From Microbulbifer harenosus (lineage in GTDB: Bacteria > Pseudomonadota > Gammaproteobacteria > Pseudomonadales > Cellvibrionaceae), in assembly GCF_005771435.1 (NCBI RefSeq), contig NZ_VANI01000001.1, forward strand, positions 1 to 64,000: a stretch of DNA of 64,000 nucleotides, read 5' to 3'. This document shows positions 58,103 through 64,000 of the stretch, in pieces. The notes below the pieces were generated by a model that saw only the letters and a program-made list of their open reading frames with translations, was not told the origin of the DNA and did not search any database. The translations under genes were made by a program, and so were the position numbers. The number at the start of each line of letters is the position of its first letter. The stretch's first letter is position 1.

Positions 58103-58127
58103 TCTGTTCTGTTCTGTTCTGTTCTGT
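58103..58127. repeat. Five tandem TCTGT units
   Basis: TCTGT is repeated five times without error, 32-56 bases before the start codon of the second nitrate transporter (minus strand), in its leader. Pentanucleotide tracts can change length by slippage. Confidence 0.8.
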
Positions 58128-58153
58128 TGTAGCCGTCTTCCAAAACACTACCT

Positions 58154-58247
58154 CCTCATCCCCGCGCAAGCGGGGATCCAGAAATTGCGGCGCTGGATTC
58201 CCGTAGCGGATCAAGTCCGGCATGACGTTTCTGCGCGGGAATGACGG
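58154..58247. repeat. Composite family-B-like repeat
   Basis: CATCCCCGCGCAAGCGGGGATCC hairpin followed by GGATTCCCG, the family B half GATCAAGTCCGGCATGACG, and CGCGGGAATGACG. A mosaic of related hairpins between the two transporter genes. Confidence 0.65.
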
Positions 58248-58255
58248 GGGAAAAG

Positions 58256-59734
58256 TCAGGCCACGTCGATCAGGGAGACGCTGCCGTCGGGCATGACTTC
58301 AACCATATGGCCTTCCGGCTCTTCCATGAGCAACAGAATCAGAAAACTGAAAACGGCGGTACCGGCGATCACCAGGAAAAAGGTGTGGTAATCCACCAGC
58401 GTCAGCACCGTTAGAAAAAACACCGCGCCCACATTGCCGTAGGCCCCGGTCATGCCGGCAATCTGGCCGGTCAGGCGGCGCTTGATCAGTGGCACCACCG
58501 CAAACACGGCCCCGGCACCAGCCTGCACAAAGAAGCTGCACAGCATGGCCGCACCCACCGCCAGATACAGCGGCCAGCTCTCGCCGATCTGCGCCATCAG
58601 CAGGTAGCCGCCGGCGAGGCCGGCGACCAGAATCATCAGCACCAGCTTGCGCCCGTATTTATCGCTCAGCATGCCGCCCGTAGGGCGCGAGACCAGGTTC
58701 ATAAAGGAGTAGGCGGAGGCCACCAGTCCGGCCTTTACCGGATCGAGGGAGAAGGTTTCGAAGAAGAACAGCGGCAGCATGGAAATGACCGCGAGTTCGG
58801 AGCCGAAGGTGGCGAAATACAGCAGGTTCAGGATTGCCACCTGTTTGAATTTGTACCGGTGGATGGGCGCGGGCGGCGCGCTGAATACCTCGCGGTTGAT
58901 ACTCCAGGTTTTTTTCAGTTCGAGCAGATACAGTGCGGCGAGGAATATGTAAATCGCCCAGGTCCAGAATTGATTGAGCAGCCCGGCCTCCGCCGGCGAC
59001 AGCTTCCAGGTCAGCAGCGCCAGGGCGCCGTACATGGGCAACTTCATCAACATCAGCAGCAGAAAATCGCCACTGCTGGTCACTTCCATCGCACCGATTT
59101 TTTTCGGCTTGAAATAAGTGGCGCCTTTGGGCGTGTCGGTAACGCTGTTGTAATAGATCGCGCTGTACAGCAGCGCGATGACACCGGTGAGGCCGATGGC
59201 GTAGCGCCAACCGTCTTCACCGCCAAACATCAGCGCAATTGTCGGCAGGCAGATGGCGCCGGCGGCGGAGCCGAAGTTGCCCCAGCCGCCGTACACACCT
59301 TCGGCCGTGCCGAGGTGACGGGCGGGAAACCACTCGGACACCATACGGATGCCGATCACGAAACCTGCACCGATAAAGCCCATGAAAAAACGGGCAATCG
59401 CCGCTTGGGCGAAGCTGTCGGCTAATGCAAATACAAAACAGGGAATACTGCCGATGGCCAGCAGCGCGGAGAAGGTGAGGCGCGGGCCGTACTTGTCTGT
59501 GAGCATGCCGATAATCATGCGCGCGGGAATGGTCAGCGCCACGTTCAGGATCAGCAGGGTTTTCACCTGATCCGGAGTCAGCGCCAGGCTGTCGGCAATG
59601 GCCATCAGCAGCGGTGCGTGGCTGAACCAGGCAAAGAAGCACAGGAAAAAGGCCAGCCAGGACAGGTGCAGTACTTTGACGTTGCCACTGAAGGACAACA
59701 GATTCAGGCGTTCGGACGGACTGCTATGGGACAT
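58256..59734 (-). CDS. NNP-family nitrate/nitrite transporter (first copy)
   Basis: A 492-residue twelve-helix transporter, paralogous to 56593-58071: [92 protein letters not shown], the same [29 protein letters not shown] block and the same ending [15 protein letters not shown]. First in its transcript, with a sigma-54-like promoter and a terminator hairpin in the leader, so it should be switched on by nitrate through NasS/NasT. Confidence 0.93.
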   Translation of the reverse strand: MSHSSPSERLNLLSFSGNVKVLHLSWLAFFLCFFAWFSHAPLLMAIADSLALTPDQVKTLLILNVALTIPARMIIGMLTDKYGPRLTFSALLAIGSIPCFVFALADSFAQAAIARFFMGFIGAGFVIGIRMVSEWFPARHLGTAEGVYGGWGNFGSAAGAICLPTIALMFGGEDGWRYAIGLTGVIALLYSAIYYNSVTDTPKGATYFKPKKIGAMEVTSSGDFLLLMLMKLPMYGALALLTWKLSPAEAGLLNQFWTWAIYIFLAALYLLELKKTWSINREVFSAPPAPIHRYKFKQVAILNLLYFATFGSELAVISMLPLFFFETFSLDPVKAGLVASAYSFMNLVSRPTGGMLSDKYGRKLVLMILVAGLAGGYLLMAQIGESWPLYLAVGAAMLCSFFVQAGAGAVFAVVPLIKRRLTGQIAGMTGAYGNVGAVFFLTVLTLVDYHTFFLVIAGTAVFSFLILLLMEEPEGHMVEVMPDGSVSLIDVA

Positions 59735-59807
59735 TACTTCGAGTAACTCTCTTATCGCGCATCACTATTCGGGGACACCGGCCTGCCCCGCATAAAAGCG
59801 ATCAGGC

Positions 59808-59850
59808 ATAAAAAAAGTCCACAGGCACAGACGGGCCGTGCCAGTGGACT
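59808..59850 (-). terminator. Leader terminator of the nitrate transporter operon
   Basis: Outer stem AGTCCAC/GTGGACT (59816-59822 and 59844-59850) and inner GGCAC/GTGCC (59824-59828 and 59838-59842). On the minus strand TTTTTTT follows. It stands 75 bases upstream of the transporter start and after its probable promoter, so it is an intra-leader terminator, the expected target of NasT antitermination. Confidence 0.8.
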
Positions 59851-59981
59851 TCGATGTCCGTGTATTCAGTTTTTCGCCGGAGTTTTTATTTCAGGTGGCC
59901 TGCTGCCACTCCCTTTCTGCGCCGGCGGAGAGCGGGCGTCATCACTGTTGCACAGGAATCTGTCACTCTCGCATTAAAAGA
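59851..59981 (-). promoter_or_regulatory. Untranslated leader of the nitrate transporter operon
   Basis: About 130 bases of leader between the sigma-54-like promoter and the terminator, with several short hairpins, such as GTGGC-AGCAG-GCCAC (59896-59910) and ACAG-ATTC-CTGT. A NasT ANTAR protein would bind here. I could not fix the exact two-hairpin ANTAR motif by eye. Confidence 0.45.
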
Positions 59982-59998
59982 ATTCAATTTCTGTGCCA
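59982..59998 (-). promoter_or_regulatory. Sigma-54-like promoter of the nitrate transporter operon
   Basis: Minus strand: TGGCAC (59998-59993), 5 bases, TTGAAT (59987-59982). It is followed by CTTTTA, as at the nirB promoter. The region 59999-60223 upstream, up to the nasS stop, shows no gene. Confidence 0.6.
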
Positions 59999-60223
59999 GC
60001 TCAGGGCAAAGTCAAAATCCGGGGCGGAAAAATGTGATTTTTTGGGGCGAACAGGGGAAATCTGACGCTAGTTCCGGGTGCAAGGGAAAGTGTCTGCGCG
60101 CGCGAAGCGCCCTGTTTTGGGCTGTTTTGTGCACCGGGGTGCAAGAATTTGCACCTGAGGCGGGCGCTCCTCGGTTTGCTGGATAGTTGTCGGGCAGCCG
60201 GCTTCAGGAAGGTGGGGCTTAGT

Positions 60224-61276
60224 TTACCGTTGGCTGTGGCGGACAAAGTCCAGCGTTTGCTGATACAGGTCGGAACAGAATACTTCCGCGGTACCGCTGT
60301 CGACGGGTGCAATATCGTTGCACAGTGATAACAGTTCGCGGCCTTTCTTTTCCGTAGGGCGGCCGTGGTCGCTCTGCGGGTGCGCGAACAGGTGCCAGCC
60401 CGGGTTTTTACCCGGTGCCCGCCCGCGCTGTGTGAGCAGCTCGTCGTTCAGAGAGGCGGCAATAGCAGACTCCGGCAGGTCGAGATACTCAGGGCGCGCG
60501 AGAATGCCCACCGCATCCCGGCGTTGACTGCGATCGCCGAGCCAGCTGCACGCCTCCAGCAGAGCGGCGCGCAGCGCCAGGTGCGTGGCGGGATGGGCCT
60601 CGTGCCAGCTGTGGGTGACGGCCAGCACTTTTTCCGGCATCGCCGGCATCAGACTGTTACCGGGCGTGGCGATCACGCCGATACCTTCCTGTACCGCCAG
60701 CGTGTTCCAGGGTTCGCCCACGCAGTAGCCGTCGATATCGCCGCGGCGCAGGTGGTCCACCATCTGTTCTGGCGGCAGAACCACAATGCGCACATCCCCG
60801 TCGGGGTCGATACCGGCGGCAGACAGCCAGTGACGCAGTTGCAGGGTATGGCTGGCAAATGGATAAACACTGGCAAAAGTGAGTGGCTTCTCACCGCTGG
60901 CGCGGTTGGCTATATGCGATTTGAGCGCGGCACCGGCGTCGCTGGAGGTCTGTTCGAGCTGCGCGTAAAGACTTTGTGAAAGGGTGATGGCATTGCCGTT
61001 GCAGCTCAGAATCAGGCCGCTCAGCAGTTGTTCATCGCACTGGGGCAGGGTCTGCTTCAGGGTCAGCGGCATGGGCGCGAGGATGGAGGCTGCATCGGCG
61101 GCACCGCCAATCAGCTTGTCGCGCAGGGTGGCCCAGGAGGTTTCCCGCTGCAGCTCGACCTTGAGCCCATAGCGCGCAAAAAATCCCAGCTCACTGGCAA
61201 TGATCAGCGGGGCACTATCGGTCAGGCGCAGGTAAAGGAGTTTCAGGTTGGGCTTTTCGACTTGCAGACTGCTCAC
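60224..61276 (-). CDS. nasS: NasS-like cytoplasmic nitrate sensor
   Basis: A 350-residue protein of the NrtA/CmpA substrate-binding family without a signal peptide, as for the sensor NasS. Seen: NLKLLYLRLTDSAPLIIASELGFFARYGLKVELQRETSWATLRDKLIGGAADAASILAPMPL, a central FASVYPFASHTLQLRHWL, and DGYCVGEPWNTLAVQEGIGVIATPGN. In Azotobacter and Paracoccus, NasS holds NasT inactive until nitrate or nitrite binds. Located 58 bases after nasT on the same strand and just upstream of the transporter leader. Confidence 0.9.
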   Translation of the reverse strand: MSSLQVEKPNLKLLYLRLTDSAPLIIASELGFFARYGLKVELQRETSWATLRDKLIGGAADAASILAPMPLTLKQTLPQCDEQLLSGLILSCNGNAITLSQSLYAQLEQTSSDAGAALKSHIANRASGEKPLTFASVYPFASHTLQLRHWLSAAGIDPDGDVRIVVLPPEQMVDHLRRGDIDGYCVGEPWNTLAVQEGIGVIATPGNSLMPAMPEKVLAVTHSWHEAHPATHLALRAALLEACSWLGDRSQRRDAVGILARPEYLDLPESAIAASLNDELLTQRGRAPGKNPGWHLFAHPQSDHGRPTEKKGRELLSLCNDIAPVDSGTAEVFCSDLYQQTLDFVRHSQR

Positions 61277-61334
61277 GGTGGTTCTCTCGAATTCTTTATT
61301 GGTTGAGCCGGCGGTTCAGCGGCGTATTTACTGT

Positions 61335-61925
61335 CTATTTCACAGGCCGCTGCAGATGCGTGACGATCTGCTCCGCCACATTGCGCATGGTGGAGTTGCT
61401 GTTCATCGCCAGGGTGCGCAGGGTCTGATGGGCGGCTTGTTCGCTGATGTTCTTGCGCGCCATCAGCAGTCCCTTGGCGCGCTCAATGATCTTGCGCTCA
61501 TCCAACTGTTGCTGGGTACGCGCCAGGGATTGGCGCAGTTGCTGGTAGCTGCGGAATTGTGCCATGGCAATTTCAATCGCCGGTGCCACCCGCTCGGCGG
61601 AGAGGCCGTCCACCATATAGGCGCTGACCCCGGCTTCCACCGCGCTACTGATAAAATCGGCGCCGCCGCGCACGGAAAACATCGCCACCGGGGTGGGGTT
61701 GTGCTGGTTGATTACCGCGAGACTTTCGAGAATATCGCGGTCGGGGGATTCGATGTCGATCAGGACAATATCCGGGCGGTGTTTTTCCACCTGGAACAAC
61801 AGGCCCTCGGCACTGGTGAGTTGTGCCAGCAGATTGTAGCCGGCGGCGGACAGCTGTCCGGCCACCATGGCGGCACGTTCAGGCTGGTCGTCGACCAACA
61901 GGATACTGATGGGGGGCGTCGTCAT
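61335..61925 (-). CDS. nasT: NasT-type ANTAR antiterminator
   Basis: A 196-residue regulator with an N-terminal receiver domain (ISILLVDDQPERAAMVAGQLSAAGYNLL, DIVLIDIESPDRDILESLAVI). The C-terminal ANTAR RNA-binding domain (about 130-190) reads LDERKIIERAKGLLMARKNISEQAAHQTLRTLAMNSNSTMRNVAEQIV. ANTAR proteins bind paired hairpins in leader RNA and prevent a terminator forming. Its partner NasS is encoded next, and the likely target is the leader terminator at 59808-59850. Confidence 0.93.
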   Translation of the reverse strand: MTTPPISILLVDDQPERAAMVAGQLSAAGYNLLAQLTSAEGLLFQVEKHRPDIVLIDIESPDRDILESLAVINQHNPTPVAMFSVRGGADFISSAVEAGVSAYMVDGLSAERVAPAIEIAMAQFRSYQQLRQSLARTQQQLDERKIIERAKGLLMARKNISEQAAHQTLRTLAMNSNSTMRNVAEQIVTHLQRPVK

Positions 61926-61931
61926 CGCTTG

Positions 61932-62159
61932 TCAGAACTTCAGTTCGAACTGCAGTCAGAACCTGTCAGTAGCGCAGCTGTACTCGTCAGCATCGCGCCT
62001 GGTGTGCCTGGCCCGCAGATCAATGTTTTCAGTTATGTAATAGGTCGCGGCCATGTCCAGCTCCCTGCCGTAGTCCAGGCTGTCGCGATCCCTATAGAGT
62101 TTATGCAGGTTCTGCAATCTTGATGCCAGAGACGACTGCGCTGCCAATATTAACGTCAT
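61932..62159 (-). pseudogene. C-terminal remnant of an alginate-export-type porin
   Basis: The frame gives LQNLHKLYRDRDSLDYGRELDMAATYYITENIDLRARHTRRDADEY and SCATDRF, then TGA, then LQFELKF and a second stop at 61932. Beta-barrel porins of the alginate-export type end in a pattern like DYG.E.DL...Y....DL...Y...DAD....TDRFWLQF. The stop at the W position means TGG has become TGA. No longer N-terminal part is visible upstream, so this is a decayed tail. Porins of this kind often stand beside nitrate-assimilation genes. Confidence 0.6.
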
Positions 62160-62511
62160 GAACCCCGTCCGGTCGTGCGACCGGAAACCTGCCTGTCACC
62201 CGAGTTGCAGGCTTTTCCGCCAACCGGGGTTGCGTTTTTGCTCGCGGAAGGTGCGCGCGCTGTTGGCGTGCTCACTTTTGGTGCTCGCGATGAGTGTTGT
62301 GGCTGGAAATGCTGTTTGATTTATTCCGAGGGAAACCTGTGCCGATGGTGTGGCACTTCTCAGCACAAAGGGCTATTAGTTTGTGGGCTCTGGGTAGAAA
62401 TGCGCAGTCGTGACATGAGCCCGGAACCAGCAGCATGAACTCAACATGTGGCGTTTGCGAGTAAGCGTTTGCATCTGCGCGCCATGGCCGCGCTATAAAT
62501 CCAGGAGCAGT
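62160..62511. other. Intergenic region before the molybdoenzyme gene
   Basis: About 350 bases. It has a perfect palindrome TCCGGTCG-TG-CGACCGGA (62168-62185) and little else; no convincing gene on either strand. The promoters of nasT and of the right-edge gene may lie here. Confidence 0.4.
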
Positions 62512-64000
62512 ATGGAAGGATTCAACATCAATCGGCGCAATTTCATTAAGCTGTGCACTGTTACGGGTATTACGGTATTCGCTGCGCCGGTGCTGTGGCA
62601 GAAGGGGAAGGCTCAAAATCCTGAAACAGCGAGAGACGTGTTGAATTGGCGGGGAGCAGGCTCCGATCCCGCATTCCGCACAGACGGCGTAGCCAAAGTG
62701 ACCGGTCAGAAAATTTTTGGCCGGGACTTCCGCGCCCGGGACATGCCAGGGTGGAAACCGCAGCAACACTACGCTTTGGTGCTGCGTTGCAACCGGGTGG
62801 AACGACGCTTCGATGGTGTGGACTGGACCCAGTTGCCCGCGGAGGCTCAACCCTATGCGAAAGTAACCGCGGAGACGCTGGCTGAGAAAAAGTTGAAATT
62901 GCCCGCCTTCTACGGCGAGGCAATGCTGCTATCTGAGGGTGCATCGCCGCTCTACTACGGCCATGCGGTGGCCATGCTTTTGTTCGATGACTTTGAGAAA
63001 TACGCCACTGCCAAACAGGCGCTCCAGTTTAATGAGCAAGTGATTCGCTATGGCGCGCAAACGCCTCCTGTAGAGCGGGACCCTTACGCCAGCTGGCGCA
63101 TCATTCGTGTTGAGGGGCCGCAAGGACCCGAGGATGAAGACCTGTACTCGCCCATGCAGGATGGTCTCTTCTTTCCCAATTACCGCGATCACAAAGCAGA
63201 GTGGCCGAGGGCTGCGAATCTGTCGGGAAGTGTCAGCGAGCGCGGCATGTATTACGCACAGCAGATTCGCGCTACAACCGAGCGTGAAGCGGAATCCGGT
63301 AACTGGCACCTTGTGCGGGGAGAGTATCGAACTCAGATCGTTGATCCGATGATGATGGAGCCGGAGGCTGCTAACGTCTGGTTCGACGGTGAACGGCAAA
63401 CATTACATCTGGTCCTCACCAGTCAGTCGCCACAGGATTTCCAGGAACTGGCGGCGCACATGATTGCCGAAAGTGCGTTCGCCGCAGAGATCAAGAATAT
63501 TGTGGTGCACTCCGCGGTCGTTGGGGGCGGCTTTGGTGCCAAAGACCACTCTATTTTCCCCTATTACGGTTTGGTAGCCGGACTGTTTGGCACTGCGCCG
63601 GTGCGGCTGGCCAACAACCGATTCGAGCAGTTCCAGGCGGGTTTGAAGCGCCACCCTTTCGGCATGCGCAATACCCTGGCGATCGACAAAAAGAATGGGA
63701 AATTTCAGGCCCTGATTGCCGAGATGCAGGTGGACGGTGGCGGTCGGCAAAACTTCAGTGCGTCCGTCTCAATGGTGGGCGCCAGTGCGATTCAAAGCAT
63801 CTATTATCTTCCTCGCAACGATATTTCCTCCGTCGCCAATCAGTCAATGAATGTGGACTCCGGCTCCATGCGCGGCTACGGAACACTGCAGACCATGACA
63901 GCCATGGAAATGATGGTAAACCAGGCTGCGGCAGAGCTTGGAATTGATCCCATAGAGCTGCGACTGCGCAACGCCTTTCAGGACGGCTGGCGCAATACTC
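62512..64000 (+). CDS. Tat-exported xanthine-dehydrogenase-family molybdopterin subunit (partial)
   Basis: At least 496 residues, running off the window edge. It starts at ATG 62512 with AGGAG 4 bases upstream. The N-terminus NRRNFIKLCTVTGITVFAAPVLW is a Tat signal with the RRxF motif. Then come the a/b hammerhead domain (VAKVTGQKIFGRDFRARDMPG), SPLYYGHAVAMLLFDDFEKYATAKQAL and the molybdopterin-binding domain (VVHSAVVGGGFGAKD; SGSMRGYGTLQTMTAMEMMVNQAAAELGIDPIELRLRNAF). It belongs to the aldehyde/xanthine oxidase large subunits and is periplasmic. No iron-sulfur or FAD subunit gene lies upstream; they may follow beyond the window. Substrate unknown. Confidence 0.88.
   Translation, partial: MEGFNINRRNFIKLCTVTGITVFAAPVLWQKGKAQNPETARDVLNWRGAGSDPAFRTDGVAKVTGQKIFGRDFRARDMPGWKPQQHYALVLRCNRVERRFDGVDWTQLPAEAQPYAKVTAETLAEKKLKLPAFYGEAMLLSEGASPLYYGHAVAMLLFDDFEKYATAKQALQFNEQVIRYGAQTPPVERDPYASWRIIRVEGPQGPEDEDLYSPMQDGLFFPNYRDHKAEWPRAANLSGSVSERGMYYAQQIRATTEREAESGNWHLVRGEYRTQIVDPMMMEPEAANVWFDGERQTLHLVLTSQSPQDFQELAAHMIAESAFAAEIKNIVVHSAVVGGGFGAKDHSIFPYYGLVAGLFGTAPVRLANNRFEQFQAGLKRHPFGMRNTLAIDKKNGKFQALIAEMQVDGGGRQNFSASVSMVGASAIQSIYYLPRNDISSVANQSMNVDSGSMRGYGTLQTMTAMEMMVNQAAAELGIDPIELRLRNAFQDGWRNT

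Noticed and set aside
59851-59960. A precise ANTAR two-hairpin motif in the transporter leader
   Set aside because: Several short hairpins exist but I could not find a pair with the typical six-base loops with A1 and G4, so only the leader region and terminator are claimed.
61248-62123. A 291-codon frame antisense to nasT
   Set aside because: Opposite a clear receiver-ANTAR protein and the porin remnant; no independent evidence.

Overview
The window looks like chromosomal DNA of a GC-rich marine-type gammaproteobacterium. The order ssrA, rlmD, smpB, ratA-rnfH, bamE, fur, recN, grpE-dnaK-dnaJ, dapB, carAB, greA resembles that of Pseudomonas and the Cellvibrionales. A Microbulbifer-like genome is my best guess, inferred from gene order and protein similarity remembered from known families, not from a search.

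Layout. 1-1.6 kb: a small, more AT-rich accessory patch beside the 3' end of ssrA (tmRNA), with a decayed IS66 tnpB tail, a truncated TOTE-type primase fragment, a higBA toxin-antitoxin pair and a divergent small helix-turn-helix gene. 1.65-25.5 kb: conserved core genes, namely tmRNA and its partner smpB, rlmD, two sodium-symporter genes, fur, a LexA-boxed recN, a heat-shock operon with a clear sigma-32 promoter, dapB, a protease/RimK fusion, carAB and greA. 25.6-31.0 kb: a curli (functional amyloid) locus on the minus strand, ordered csgD-csgE-csgF-csgG followed by three curlin-repeat proteins, the last with its own intergenic region. 31.5-37.2 kb: an HlyD/ABC-2 export set, an unrecognised six-helix membrane protein and a glycerophosphodiester phosphodiesterase. 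37.3-48.0 kb: an RND efflux pair with a divergent TetR regulator and twin operator, a YadGH-like ABC exporter, dienelactone hydrolase, trmH, an ABM monooxygenase and moeA. 48.4-61.9 kb: a complete nitrate-assimilation cluster on the minus strand, in transcription order nasT, nasS, two NNP nitrate transporters, a PP2C/kinase fusion, nirB, nirD and nasA. 61.9-64 kb: a porin remnant, then a Tat-exported xanthine-dehydrogenase-type molybdoenzyme that runs off the window.

How it fits together. NasS/NasT should sense nitrate and release termination at a leader hairpin ahead of the transporters. The transporters, NasA and NirBD then take nitrate to ammonium, and MoeA supplies the molybdenum cofactor for NasA and for the molybdoenzyme at the right edge. 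Two nearly identical sigma-54-like promoters precede the transporter and nirB operons.

The non-coding DNA is rich in palindromic repeats. I see three dispersed families: a 50-80 bp Pseudomonas-REP-like family (4 copies), a 65 bp CATTCCGGG/CCGGCATGAC family (5 full, composite or partial copies), and a ~110 bp long-palindrome family (4 copies between 45.2 and 51.7 kb) whose arms change together between copies. The last family, the carA leader hairpin and the nitrate-leader signals are the most interesting unexplained structures.
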